A stretch of 64,000 nucleotides of DNA from Akebia trifoliata (GCA_017979445.1 CM030711.1:39982757-40046756), one strand, 5' to 3'. Numbered from the stretch's first letter, positions 45,290 through 58,651 are shown. Numbers and translations: made by a program. Notes: generated from the sequence alone by a model not told the origin.

Positions 45290-45312
45290 CTAAGCTCAAA
45301 ATGTGTGGTTAG
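45072..45312 (+). promoter_or_regulatory. Three minimal upstream ORFs before the callose synthase start
   Basis: ATGGCGATTTGA occurs at 45072-45083 and again at 45248-45259, duplicated by the tandem repeat; ATGTGTGGTTAG lies at 45301-45312. All three are three-codon ORFs upstream of the main ATG at 45365. Copy A keeps only the last, at 11079-11090. If the transcript starts upstream they would be read first. Transcription start is not known from sequence. Confidence 0.45.
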
Positions 45313-45364
45313 GTTCAAACAAGGAAAAAGGCTTCTTTGGGGTGTTCTTTGTTAGGGTTTCAAG

Positions 45365-48300
45365 ATGTCTGCTAGTAGAAGAGGTACTGATCCGCCGCCT
45401 CAGAGGCGGATCATGCGGACTCAAACTGCTGGAAATCTCGGAGAATCTTCGATCTTCGATAGTGAGGTTGTACCATCTTCGCTTGTTGAGATTGCTCCGA
45501 TCCTTCGTGTTGCCAATGAAGTCGAATCCAGCAACCCTAGAGTTGCTTATCTCTGTAAGTTATTCTCTCTAGTTCGCTTTAATTAAGCGAGCTTCCAACC
45601 CATTTACACACTAACTTTTACTAAGAGCACCCCATGATGTGGGGTGTTCTTAGAAAAAAGTTGGTATGGCAATATAATCTCACTAAATTACACACTAAGA
45701 CTATTAAAAAGTACGACTATATATGAAGTTAAAATCAAACACTCAGATTGTTCGATGCAAGACTTTATTAAGTTATATAATAGCAAAGATTATCTTATAA
45801 TTTCATGTTTGGAATTAAGAGTGTAAATATACAAAACCCACAGATCAGATTGAATATTTGTCAAATTGGTCCAACCATGGTCAGACCCTCTATGCAATTC
45901 GGTTGGACCAATGCATGTTTATTAAAATCTCAAAAATAGGAAAAATTCCTTTATTTATATTCATAGAAGGATAATACAAAAAGCACCAATGATTCATAGA
46001 CTCGACACCTGTTTGCTATAAGGGTATTTTGGTAATCGGCAAGGAAAGACGCATATTGGTAAATTACCGAAACACCATTTCTAGGACAAGTGTCCATCAT
46101 GAAGTGTTAGGGCAATGCTTTTAGAAAATGATAAATTGGGCATTAAAGCGAAGTTATAAGCCATAAAAAGAATAAACAGCCATAAGAAGTGTGGAAATGA
46201 AAATTAATAACATTCCACATTTCCACTACTAGTAAATGCAATTTGGGAGTTCGCGAGTAGAAAACTAGTATGTATGGAAATGAGAATGCTAATTTCACAC
46301 TAACTACATGTTTCTTAATGTGTAAAAGACTTGCATAATAAACAGATTATCAAGTATTATATTCGTGCATTATTATATTTTTATTGTATGAATGAACACT
46401 AATATATTCAACTAATTATAACATGAAATGATTATATTCACGTGCTTATATGAATGTATTAATAATATGCTTAGAACTTTTCAAAATGAGATGATATAGA
46501 TACCTAACTAATTCTAACACACTTGACTCTTATACTAATAATTGAATATTATGTGTACTCCAATGTATAAATAATTTATAAGTTTTGTTATTTTTATGAA
46601 ATTTATCAATATTTTTAGAATATTTTTTCAGGAAATAATATTTCAGCTGAAGTTTATCCCCGATCAAAATATTTCCACTGAAATCCTGCCAATTTATACA
46701 TAAAATTTGGTTGTTTTGGTCATAATTCTCAGTTCATGAAACATTTCACAAAATGGATAAGGGTTTTGACCAAAATATATATAAAAGGTATCTGTTGGTT
46801 AAATTTTGTGTTGGGTCTTTTGGAAATAGAAATATTTTGGTATATATATTGGACTTTGTCGAAGTTTAATACTATGCTATTAACTAACATGTGGGCATGT
46901 AAACATAAAAATAAAAATTGAGAGTTTATATTAAACAATTTGATTTCGTCGCGCATGAATAAACACTGCGGTTTACTCTAACCTTGCAACACTTCCAACC
47001 TTTACCTCTTTCCAAAAGTTTAAACCACATTTGGTCTAAAGTTTTGTATAGTAATAGTGTTATTGATGAATTTAGATGATAGGATATCTTATGGTATCTA
47101 TTCTATACCCATAATAGTGAATATACATAATATATTGTTATATCTCTGTAAGTAAATCCTCAATTGTAAAGGATAGGGTTTGCAGCCTGTGATAAATGCT
47201 AATCAATCTCTTGCAATATGGAAAGAAAAAAAATGGAAGTGTCACACTAGCGTTTATGCAGTGCAGGAATCCGACACATGTCAATATAAGTTATAACCTA
47301 TTACACGAACAGTTTCCTACCAAGAAAAATATGACGATTACTAACATTGGGGGTAACGTAAACATGGAACAAATTGAGATTTTACTATAAAACGGGTCTA
47401 TATGTTTTTTTTATTTATGGGTTAAACAGTTATATTTCTTTATGCATGTATAAACAGCTAGGTGCAACTAGGTGTATTCTAGGTTTCAGATTTTTTTTTG
47501 ATGCAATGTTTTGATCAAGAGAAAAATCGAAATAGTATCAACCTAAACATTCCGAAATGGTCAATTCTTCGTTCCTCTCTCAGCCAAAAAGAATTGTGCT
47601 GGCATGAAATTATGTCTGCAAGACTTCCAACCTTACACGTCTTGCCAAAAGTTTTAACTATGGTTGAGATGAAGTTTTAAATAATAAAAATGATATGGGC
47701 CGATTATGATGGGTTTTTATTTTATGTATAGTATACCTATAAAAATAATATACATAATTTATTGTTATATATATTTTTGTGATAGATTATTTATTGTTAT
47801 GCTTATGAATGCTGGTGTTGGAAATAGGTCGGTTCTACGCATTTGAGAAAGCTCACAGGTTAGACCCTACATCTAGTGGACGAGGTGTTCGTCAATTTAA
47901 GACTGCACTTTTGCAACGTCTAGAAAGGGTAAACATTATGTTTCCTTCTATGTATTACTAGATATGACTGCATCTAATTTTCATCATTTAGATGTTTGCT
48001 TGCATATCATGTAATGTTATTGAGTTACTTTTAATGTTTTGCCAAACAATATCTTTATACGGTTTCATCTTTAGTTGATTTAATGGAAAAAAGGGGGATC
48101 ATTTTTGTCATTTTCTATCACTACATAAATTAAAGAAATTCATTGTATTCTTTTATTTATTTCATGTCAGTGTGATTGCCTCCATTGTACGTGGTAACTA
48201 CTAAATGGTCTTCTTGATTGGTTATTGTTGGGGTTCTTATTTTTATGTTCATATGTAGTGTCTTGGGCCTAGAACTTATGTTTATGCTCTATTAATGTGA

Positions 48301-51300
48301 TATATACAGCCATAGAGGAGGCCAAACCTAAGTTCTCTCTCTCTCTCTCTCTCTCATCTATGCTCTTCTCTTCTCTAACCTTTGAACTATATTCTTCACA
48401 TAGTATCGGAGCACATCTAATCCTAGTTCTAATTTATATATATATATCGATAAGCAAGGGCTATTGGAGGCTAGAGCCTTAAAAAAAAATTCAAGTTAAA
48501 TCCTCTTACAAAATTAAAGATAACTCAAGGGGATGTTAACTAAGTCTACAAGAATGGACAAGTTTTGATTTGAGACCCCTTTCTTGGACAACCAGTCTGC
48601 AGTTCTATTCAATTCTCTCCAAGCAAATAAAAATCTGTATTAGGGTCATAACGATGGTGTAATTGGTGATCCTAGTCAATACCGCGTGGTACCGTAATAG
48701 TGTATGTTGTCGCAACATAATGGACATATTGGAGGGGATACGATGTGGCCAATACAGGTGGCAATTAAGCAACATTTGCCCAACAACGTAACAAACCGAA
48801 AGGCCAATCGCATGAGGGCTGTTTGAGGAAGCTTCCTGACCGTTAAGAGGGAGCATGCGAGGACAACTGTATGTACGGTCATGCAGAGACAGTTAAGGGG
48901 TAGACTTATGAAAAGGCGACATGTGGAGATAATCGAGATGATTCAAATGAGAGCGAGTGGGACCAATGCTGCAATGCCAGTTGTACTTTTAGACAGATGG
49001 TGTTGGTGTGGAGGCGAAGGCTGGATCTTTGGATTCCCAGTTGGCTTCTTTGGATTGATGGAGATTATTATAAAAGGGGAAAGGAAGGATGTGACAAGGG
49101 AATAAACCTTATCCCACTAACAGTCACCAACAAAATCTAATGCTCATGAATCTTCGAAAATTTTCTTTAATGGATATTAAGAGGAGAAGGTGCTTCCACA
49201 ATGTCTCAATCTTACTATTAAGACAATGGATAACATATCGAGAAGCTTAACTCACCTCCAGTCTAGAGGAACCCTTATGATAAGAGGCAATTTTAATACC
49301 TCTAACATCGCCTGCAATTCAATTGATGGGATATCAGTGAAAGAGGAACTATTGCTACCTACAAACTGAAATCTCCCTTGATAATCATTTTCTATAAACC
49401 TGAGGCCCCCACCTTCATTCAATAAGGATCTATCAGTGTTCAGTTTGATATAATTTTCTTTTGGACACTCCCATTTGTCAACCTGTTGGTCAAATATCTT
49501 TAAAATTGGATGACGGCCCCAATGTTGAAAAATGATCTCTCAAAATCATTATTTACTTGATCCCCTCACACCTAGCCTATATGTCGGCTTGAATAATCTG
49601 AAGAATGCTAGTGATGGGGTAGAACAATAGGGTTAGGGAAGGAGCACTCCTTGCATGAGGTTCTTATATTCATAATTGGGTTAATCTTTTATTGTAGAAA
49701 ATCATCCAATCTTTTCGAGTTTATATATATATGAGACCTTCTCGGTGATGCTTGATAGGGTTGCAACTCGAGCGGGTTGAGACAGGTTGGGGATCAAATC
49801 GTGTCCAAGCCACACTTGACAAACACCTACCCGTGCCCAACCCAACTGATTGGTATTTAGAAACATGCTTTTCTAGTATCTAATAAATGTGAAGGTAATA
49901 GGATTTTCGGTTAATAACCAAAGAATTACCAAAATGGACGTACAAACATCATCACTTTTATATTTTCCGAAAATATTGCTAAAATGTAAATTTTAAGAAG
50001 TAATAAATGATGTTTATTATTTTCCACAGAACCATAATTAAAATGAGAAGGAATATAGTATGAAAAGTTACATCAAAGAAATTAGAAAATGCTAAAATCA
50101 TCATTTTTTCCGAGTGCAATATTGATGATATGGGTTTCTGCACAACGTTTGTAAAATGAACATAACTTTCTACTCCAATGTCGAAATTGAGTAAATTCGG
50201 ATTTGTTTGAAACATAACGAAAAAATCTACAAATTTGATAAAGAAACTAAGATCAGAAAATGCAACCAAATAAGTGATAATTGAGTCGTGGCATGGCTGG
50301 ATTGGATTTGAATAAATAAGGCTTGTGTAACTCAAGTTAAAGCTTTGGACTATTGTATTAATATTGTAAAAGGCCTTTGAGTCCTTATAACTCATGTAAC
50401 CGCAAGCCCAAGTTCATTATTAAGTTCAATGTTAAGTTAAAATCAAAGAGATTATTGACCAAGATTTGCCTAATTCTTAGGAGACCATTTATTAATACTT
50501 ATCGAAATTCTCTCATCATCATTCCATTTATCTTACCACCTCAACTCACTTGCCCTTAATGTTCACCTTACACCCTGTTCTCACCCCGTTGTCCCTCACC
50601 ATTTCACCTCTTTAAATCCTATAAATAACCCCAAGTCTAAGTCAAAAGATGACACTTCAGCACCTCAATTTTGCCAAACTTTATTTTTCCTCTTCTTTAA
50701 GTTTCATTTTTAGTTTTAACTTCAAGTATGTTGTAAGAACAAATAAGGTTATCATGGAGTTGTAATAAAAGTATGAAGATCAGTTAAAGATGTTAAAGTG
50801 TCATATTTAGGCTTAGACTTGGGGGTTATTTATAGGATTTGAAGAGGTTGAAATGGTGGGGACAATGGGTGAGAATGAGGTGCGAGATGGCGAACATTGA
50901 GGGCAAGTGAAATGAAACTTAAAGAAGGAAGGGAAAGATGGTTTGATTAAGGTGTCATCTTTTGGCCTAGACTTGGGGATTATTTATAGGATTTGAAGAG
51001 GTGAAATGGTGAGCAATAAGGAGGTGTGAGTTGAGGTGGCAAGGTAAATGGAATGGTGATAGGAGAATTTAGGTAAGTCTTGATAAATAGCTTCTTGAGA
51101 ATTAGGTAAGTCTTGGTCAGTAGTCTCTTTGATTTTGACTTAATATTGTGCTTAATAATGGACTTAGGTTTGAGGTTACATGATTTATAAAGACCCAAAG
51201 GTTTATAACATTAATACAATAACCCAAGGCTTTAATTTGGGTTACACAAACCGTGTTTACTTGATTCAATCAACCTATGTCACGACTTAATCATCTCATA

Positions 51301-54300
51301 TTTGGTCACATTGTTTTATCTCAATTTTTGCATCAAACTTGTATATTTTTTTCGTTATGTTTCGAACGAATCCGAGTTTGCTCAATTTTGACATCGGAGT
51401 AGAAAGTTATACTCATTTTACGAACGTTGCACAGAAGCTCATATTATCAATATTGCTCTCCAGAAAAGTGATGTTTTTTACATTTTTTGATTTATTTGAC
51501 CTAACTTTTCATACCATTCATTCTCGTTCCAATTACGGTTCTGTGGAAAATAACAAACATTATTTATTACTTCTTAAAATTTATATTTTAACAATGTTTT
51601 CGGGAAAAATAAATGTGATGATGTTTGTACGTCCATTTTGGTAATTCTCAGGTTATTAACCGGAAATCCTATCACTTTCACATTCATTAGGTGACAGAAA
51701 AGCATGTTTTTGGGTACCGATCACCAACCTCAGGCATAAAATGCAAAACCCAAGCCCAACCCTATTTGGGTTGGTTTGGTCGGGTTGGCTCATTCCTCAT
51801 TAATTCTAGATAATTTAGTAATAATAATGACTTATAAAAAGATTAGTGTTATGTATAAAGATATAAAACTCATAATTATTTTTCCTAAAGAAGATGATGA
51901 TGATTAACTAAAGTATGGTATGTGAATTATGACTGAGAAAGAAACAACGATATTTAAATTGTTACTATATTAAGTTCAGGTTTGGGCAATCCAATGTCTA
52001 TGCCCGAACCCAACCCGATTTAATTTTGTCAAATTTTTTTTGCTCGAATCTACCTAATTGTGCCCAAACCCAACCCAAGGTCGGGTTGAACCCATCAAGT
52101 TCGGATTTCGACCGCCCGAGTTGCAGCCCTAATACTTAAGTGTTTTGTATGCTGCTAGGTTTTTTAGTAGTTTTTTCTTTTTGCTGCTTTGTTGGGTGGC
52201 CTTGGCCGCATTCCTCTTTTCTATTAATAAATTTTCTCTCTTAAAAAAGAAAATGCCCGAGGATCCCTATGAGAGAACTGTGACATATATGGCCTTAGCT
52301 GAAGAAAACTGCTTGATGCACAATCCCTACGCTATGGGTTATATAATTATAAACTGCAACTTACGAGACAATCATCTGATTCATCTGAATTTAACTATGG
52401 TTTGTGCCTCAGTCATTGAGCATTATGAATGCTGGAAGGTGTGTAAAGCACTTTCCTAGAAGTAATGAACAAATCAAATGCTGTGCACCAGCAGATGAAC
52501 GTGTTACCTTTTGGTGGTCAACATTTGTACCGTGATGCATAGATTTTAGACTACAGATTGATGCTTTATGTTCAAGTGAGCACAACACCATAACCTTTTG
52601 TCACTGAGGAAATTATTATTCCTTAGTTGGTTGAGGTTAAGTAGCAGCTATCCCGTTGCATCACACGTTAGTAAAAGTTGTTGTGGCAATAGAAGCTCTC
52701 TAATTACTACTACATTCTAATATTTGTTGATTAAAATTATTTCTTTGCCTGCTTCATGTCAATTACTTGTTTGATTGAATGATTAACTTCTGTTGCATGT
52801 AGGTAGATTAAGTGATGTAATTGCCTTTTCAAGACACATGAATGTGACTTCACTAAATTCTCCTTTACTGATTCTCAGGAGAATGATCCAACCTTAATGG
52901 GAAGAGTAAAAAAGAGTGACGCACGTGAAATGCAGGGTTTCTATCAAAATTACTACAAAAAATACATCCAAGCATTGCAGAATGCTGCCGATAAAGCAGA
53001 TCGGTGAGATTTCCTGAGAAAAATTAGTGTAAATTTTGTTGCTTGAAATTTTTTTGTCTCCAGTATGCAATGTTGGATGTGATAGCTATTTCTGTCTGTC
53101 CATTCAGCGCGCAACTTACAAAAGCCTATCAAACTGCCAATGTCCTTTTTGAGGTTTTAAAGGCTGTCAACCTGACACAGGCTATTGAAGTTGATCATGA
53201 GGTGAAGCAACAATTTCTTGTTTGTGATTTTAAATTGTTAAAATTTTTGGACTGAATGAGTTTGTCTTTTTTATTTTTTATTTTTATAAAATGATGATTG
53301 CCCTATTATGCAGATTTTGGAAACTCATAACAAAGTTGCAGAAAAGACTGAGATATATGTTCCATACAATATTCTTCCTCTTGATCCTGATAGTTCAAAT
53401 CAAGCTATTATGCAGTATCCTGAGGTCTATGTCCCAACTGTTTCATTTGTCTTACATCTGCTTTAGTTTTGTTTGTCTCCTCATGTTTCTTGGTTATTTA
53501 TTTCACATTTCCAGATCCAGGCTGGTGTACTTGCACTTCGTAACACCAGGGGCCTTCCGTGGCCCACAGGGTACAAGAAGAAAGTAGACGAAGACATTCT
53601 TGACTGGCTTCAGACTATGTTTGGATTCCAGGTGAATAACTAGTGTTTACTGTCACCCCTCCCACCCCCCAAAACAAAAAATAAAAATAAATAAATTAAT
53701 AATAATAATAATAATATAAATCTAACACTAATCCCCATGATTTTGTGTAAGTTTTCGAGGCATGAGATACACATTCCGATTTATAAAAGAATGATATTAT
53801 ATAAATGACCTGAAAATTGATTTGGTTATATCATTTACGCTCCTCTTTCTCCATCAATCCACCTGGTTCTTACTAGATCGCGTTCCTTGAAACATGATAA
53901 AAGTTCAATCAATGTCAAAATAGATCTGGCTTAAAAATTTTTAGGTTCCAAATTTAGGTCATAAGATTTAAAGGGGAAAAAAAACAATTTCCCTTAAAGA
54001 GTAGAGAAAAATATGAAATAATGTGATCACCTTCATCATTGTCATCATCATCTACACCTTATACCAAATATTGGATTGGCAAACATAATATTTTTCTCCA
54101 TTCTGCTATAAGTTGAGAAATATCTTCAATCAAGGCACGCCCTTCATATATTTTTCTTACTACTTTGATACCATTTTTCTCTCTTCCCTCCTTTTTAGAT
54201 CCGAAAACTTACACCAAAGTGCTCCTTTGTACTAAAGTTGTCATCTGTTTTCTTGTACATTCCAAACTATCTCTAACAACATTATTTTATTTTATTTCGT

Positions 54301-57300
54301 ATTGGGGATTATTCCTAAATTCCCTTGAATGTAATTTAATGAAATACCTAGGAAAGTTGGAATTGTAGTTTCTTTTTTTGGAGCCTTTATATACCTGCTC
54401 CAAAAGTCATAGGATCATGTTGTTTTGGACAGTCAGTTGAAATTATTTGAGTTAGATTTCATTTCAATTGATAAGGTTCTAATAGAAATCCGTGGGTCCT
54501 CTGTTTTTTTATATTGTATTGATGCTCATATATAGTTTTTCCTTTATTAATGTGCAGAAGGATAATGTTGCTAATCAAAGGGAACACTTGATTTTGCTTC
54601 TTGCAAATGTCCACATACGTCAATTTCCAAAGCCCGACCAACAGCCCAAGGTTTTCTTCTTTTAACAATATATATTCTTTCTTATCTTTTCTTCATCTGG
54701 TAACACAATTTTCCTCTACAACACTCATTTAATTTTCCGTTTTAGCTGGATGAGCGAGCACTTACTGAAGTCATGAAGAAATTGTTTAAGAATTACAAGA
54801 AATGGTGCAAATACTTGGATCGCAAGAGTAGTCTTTGGTAAGACAGCCCTGAACAAAATTTTCCATTGGTATGGATATACTTGTTTATACTGTGGTCTTG
54901 CCTTTAGCATCTTGTTTTACTCTACCTTTGGTACTGCAGGTTGCCAAACATACAGCAGGAAGTGCAGCAGCGCAAACTACTTTACATGGGTCTATATCTT
55001 CTCATTTGGGGTGAAGCTGCAAACTTAAGATTCATGCCCGAGTGCCTTTGCTATATCTATCATCATGTACGTCTAAATACCCTGTTTCCCTTGAAAATCC
55101 TCATTTGCCCCAATCTTTCTGCTTATGGTACTGAAAATTCTTCCTTTTAAAAAATTTGTGATCCACAGATTTTTGCTAAGCAAATTTGTGGTCCACCTTG
55201 TTGTAAGGAGTTAATACCAAGGACACTGTTACCCTTGTACTCCTGGTGGTTTATTTATGAATTTCTTATAGGAAGCTATAGGTATTTTAGGTGTGGTATA
55301 GGTGCAACATTGAGACAGTTGAGGAGAATTGGAGGTGTTGAATGCGACCAATATTGGGATTCAATAGATTATTATTTGATTTTTTTCCCCAGTGACATAT
55401 CTCCTCTCTAGTTTTCCAATTATTTGGCATTATTTGGAATTGTATCAAGTTCTAATACTTGGGTAAAATTGTGCTTAATTTGACAGTTTTCGAAATCCTA
55501 AAGAAGACAATGGACATAGATCAAGTGAGATACTCTTACACTGGAAGAATAGCATCGACCGACACTAATTGGCCTTAGTTGCTCTCTTAGGCTGATAGCA
55601 TTGGCCTTTATTTGTGCTTTAGTTACAGTTGAAAGTTTTGTTAGTGAGATCTAGCTACTTTAATGTCATTTATTCCCATCCCTTGTATTCTAACAATTCT
55701 AACAAATATCCATCAAAATTTATATAGTTTCATGAAATTAGACATTTTTTATGCATTTATCTTTCATCACCTATAGTATATCATTCCTTGTGATGAGACT
55801 TCTAGTGTATTGGACCTTTTATGCTTTGTAATCCTCATGTTTATTGAATTTTGTTTTAATTCAACATGTGTAGATGGCGTTTGAGCTCTATGGTATGCTA
55901 GCTGGGAATGTAAGTCCAATGACTGGTGAAAATGTGAAGCCAGCCTATGGAGGAGAGGATGAGGCTTTCTTAAAAAAAGTTGTTACTCCAATTTATAACA
56001 CAATAGCCAAGGTGTAGCATATTTTTCTCTTATTATATCACTTTTGTTACCCTGCGATTTTATATTTCTTTACTATAATTTTTCCATTCTCATTCTTATG
56101 TGAACTTCATTCTGCTTCCTTCACAGGAAGCTGAAAGGAGTGAAAGAGGAAAATCCAAGCATTCCCAATGGAGAAACTATGATGATTTAAACGAATATTT
56201 TTGGTATTGTTGTCTTCTTTGTTTTGTCTTCGTTGACTATATTCCATTTATTGATTGTAAACCAATTTAGTTGTGTAAAAGTGTAGGTCGGTTGATTGTT
56301 TTCGGCTAGGATGGCCAATGCGGGCTGATGCAGATTTCTTTAGCGATCCTCCCGAACAGTTTCGAAATGACAAAAATGGGGTGAGATGCGATTTAGGCCA
56401 TTTTCCTTGTATTGATCGATGATCATCTTACATTCGTACTATCAAAAATCTTTCTTCGTTATGATAATTAATATCTTCTGTATCATACATTCCATCATTA
56501 TCATCACCATTAAAGCCTTATCTCATAGTTGTTCATTCGGCCAAACAATTAGACTGTTAGACTGCCATTGGGTATTTATTTTCCTCTTACACACATGTGC
56601 TACTTATTTTTATCATTACGTCAAGTTTCAATGTGTATTCCACAATATTTCTAGTATTTCCATGAAAACTGCAGTATTTCCACACTACTTGAAGTATTCT
56701 ATCTTCAGGTTACGTATCTTGAATTGAAATGCAAGATCTTACTTCGAATGAGTGCTTTTAGGGAAAAGTGAAATGTTCCGATTGGTCCATTCCTTGAAAT
56801 GATGATTATTTTATTTATAAAGCAGGTGTAGCTTGCAATACCATTTTGCAAATTACTCAAACATTGTTTTTGCTAGAGATAGTAAAGCTGGTTTATTTTC
56901 AAGTTGTTGGAATAAAAGACAAAAGGTTGATTTATGGCATTTTCTAACTGGTGATTTCATGATATTTAGGAGAGCAAACCAATTTCAAAGCACCAATGGG
57001 TGGGCAAGATCAACTTCGTTGAGATACGCTCATTCTGGCATGTTTTTAGAAGCTTTGATAGAATGTGGAGCTTTTTCATCTTATGTTTACAGGTCATTCC
57101 TTATGCTATCTTCAGCTTTATTTCTATGTACCTCTTGTTTTGTCTAAAATCTTGAGTTTCAATATTGACTGTAATTTCTCCGTATTTAGGCAATGATTAT
57201 AATTGCTTGGAATGGATCGGGGCAACCTAGCGGCATCTTTGAGGGTGATGTTTTCAAGAAAGTGTTAAGTATATTCATAACTGCAGCGATATTGAAGCTT

Positions 57301-57307
57301 GGACAAG
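45365..57307 (+). CDS. CALS: Callose synthase (GSL family), N-terminal 14 exons
   Basis: Exons: 45365-45554, 47828-47928, 52879-53003, 53108-53201, 53314-53424, 53515-53631, 54558-54650, 54746-54837, 54940-55066, 55874-56011, 56127-56203, 56287-56380, 56970-57092, 57190-57307. Boundaries are GT-AG and the frame is open throughout. The start [15 protein letters not shown] and blocks [36 protein letters not shown] and [11 protein letters not shown] match callose synthases of the CalS1/CalS3 type, which polymerise UDP-glucose into beta-1,3-glucan at the plasma membrane, cell plate and plasmodesmata. Exons 1-12 give the cytosolic N-terminal region (Vta1-like and FKS1-dom1 homology); exons 13-14 enter the first membrane helices. 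The catalytic part, over 1000 residues, is not in the window. Donor GTTAGA at 57308 is intact, so the gene may continue beyond 64000. Confidence 0.93.
48226..48412 (+). mobile_element. Short copia-like LTR with primer-site remnant (intron 2, copy B)
   Basis: Counterpart of 13730-13938: TGTTGGGGTTC start, TTCTTCACA end at 48400, then TAGTATCGGAGC (two changes from TGGTATCAGAGC). The internal (CT)n tract is much shorter than in copy A. Confidence 0.65.
48485..49575 (-). pseudogene. LINE RNase H-domain remnant in intron 2 (copy B)
   Basis: Counterpart of 14015-15110. Minus-strand pieces of the RNase H domain ([17 protein letters not shown] at about 49400-49460; [15 protein letters not shown] at about 48580-48620) flank undefined sequence. 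Frame broken. The plus-strand ORF at 48881-49105 is not supported as a gene. Confidence 0.6.
49756..52131. mobile_element. hAT-type MITE in intron 2 (copy B), enlarged by nested insertion
   Basis: Same element and site as 15697-15996: ends TAGGGTTGCAACTCGAGCG and GAGTTGCAGCCCTA, flanks ATGCTTGA (49748-49755) and ATACTTAA (52132-52139). It is split by a foldback element at about 49856-51711 and retains about 230 bp of interior (51730-51960) that copy A has lost. Confidence 0.82.
49856..51711. mobile_element. Foldback-type element, 1.86 kb, arms about 0.8 kb
   Basis: The left end (ACATGCTTTTCTAGTATC...) and right end (...GACAGAAAAGCATGT) are inverted, and the homology runs on for about 800 bp in each arm, with blocks such as ATGGACGTACAAACATCATC, TGTCGAAATTGAG and CTTTCTACTCC. 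Both arms contain TATAAATAA close to their inner ends (50630; 50975), and the inner region has a third partial inverted copy at 50795-50890. The two ORFs over 100 codons (49979-50395 minus; 51339-51644 plus) are the same arm sequence in two orientations and encode no known domain. It is absent from copy A. Long arms suggest a Foldback or Mutator-like non-autonomous element. Confidence 0.8.
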
Positions 57308-58651
57308 GTTAGACTAAAGTAAATGATCTTCATGTTGCTATTGACATGTCATCACTTTGCCATATTATTTATTTATTCCATATTTTCTTTCTTTTGTTAT
57401 GTGTTTCCATTGTGTTGATATAAGGAGTACTTGAATGTAATGTTATCAATTTATACCCATCATCATCAAAGCCTTGGCCAAATTTGGGTTGCAAATTAAA
57501 ATACTAGCTATGCTTTATCAAGCTGAGTAGGGGGCAGTCAAGAAACAATGTGTTGTGGAATGAGTGTAGCAACTGCTCCCAAATGAGTGATATGATTCTG
57601 AGAAGACAACTAAAATGACAAATTTGTGGGTATCTAGAAATTGCTCCAGTAAAACAGAAAATATAGGGAAGTTGATTGGCATGTGTTGAGCATGCACTAC
57701 ACCCTAAAACAGAAAATATATGGCACGCATGAGGGACATTTTTGTGCAAGTTGAGGGCTTCAAAAAATTCAGAGGAAAACTGAAATTGAGGTGGATGGAT
57801 GTAGCAAGGAAGGAAAATATATTGGAGGCATGTGGCACGCTTGAAGAAATAGCTCAAGATTGAGTTGAACTGCGAAATATAATTCAAATTATCAAACCAA
57901 ACATTTGGGCATAGATGATTATGACTCATTTGTGTTTATGTGTTCAAATTTTTTTATTTATTTGATGTTAACTGCAATTATTCCACTTTAAGAGAATGAT
58001 TATAATTGCTTGGAATGTATGGGGTCCAGGGGCTAAAAGCCTAGTAAGTTGTACTCCTAAGTATATCTGATTTAAACAGCTTAGTTTTAGGAAACAATTG
58101 TGAAGCCCTTAGTTGTAATCAATTAAAACATAAATATGAAAATTATTTTCCAAGGAGAAAGCTCTAATTCACTGCATTTAATTTCACAAAAATTGCTTCT
58201 AGTGGGCAATCTCCTTTTATCTTCTACATTATGTTTCAATGAGGGTGATCTTTGCTTGTCCATCTTGGGTAAGGCTTTAGACATGATTGAATGGAGGAAC
58301 ATTAGAACAAAATTCGTTCAGCTGAACCCAAATTTTTGGATTAGGTTTTGATAATAATGTTAAGTTCATTATTGGTGTACAGTATACAAATAATAAAAAT
58401 AATAATCCACATATAAGACGATCATCTCCATCTTGGGTTTCATATTCTTTTGGTGCAAAGTTTATAAAGAATTTAGAGGGGTATTTCTATAGGATATATA
58501 GGGTATATGGGATCTCTCTATATGATTTGAGTTGGTTGGGTAAAATTGATATATTGTATTGTCATATTTTAAGTTCTGTTCCATTGAGTTGGTCATCTCG
58601 ACCCTCTTCTTTTAATGAAATTTTAATTTATCCAATAATAATAATAATAAT
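57308..58651 (+). other. Downstream intron or flanking sequence after exon 14
   Basis: No further callose synthase exon is found. It includes a partial repeat of the intron 13/exon 14 junction at about 57965-58045. From 58500 it ends in LINE-tail-like TTTTAATGAAATTTTAATTT and an (AAT)n run that is the insertion site of the copia element. ORFs at 57504-57929 and 58136-58351 show no domain. Confidence 0.5.
57965..58045 (+). pseudogene. Partial duplicate of the callose synthase intron 13/exon 14 junction
   Basis: A 23-bp identity, AATGATTATAATTGCTTGGAATG split over 57995-58017, matches exon 14 at 57192-57214. The preceding bases (ACTGCAATTATTCCACTTT against ACTGTAATTTCTCCGTATTT) also match loosely. 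After about 58020 similarity fades. It codes for only about eight residues of the exon. Confidence 0.6.

Larger units (their letters stand above)
43744..53631 (+). repeat. Duplicated callose synthase block copy B, main piece
   Basis: Homologous to 9855-17427, in the same orientation. Upstream DNA (43744-44940) has no gene but includes a (TA)n run at 44518-44540. Copy B retains an empty site for the MITE at 15270, and carries its own foldback insertion at 49856-51711. The copies share introns in the same places. Confidence 0.92.

Noticed and set aside
49979..51644. ORFs of 138 and 101 codons
   Set aside because: The two are the same foldback-arm sequence in opposite orientations and show no domain.
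57504..57929. 141-codon minus-strand ORF after exon 14
   Set aside because: No recognisable domain and contains a small internal direct repeat (AAAACAGAAAATATA); probably chance.
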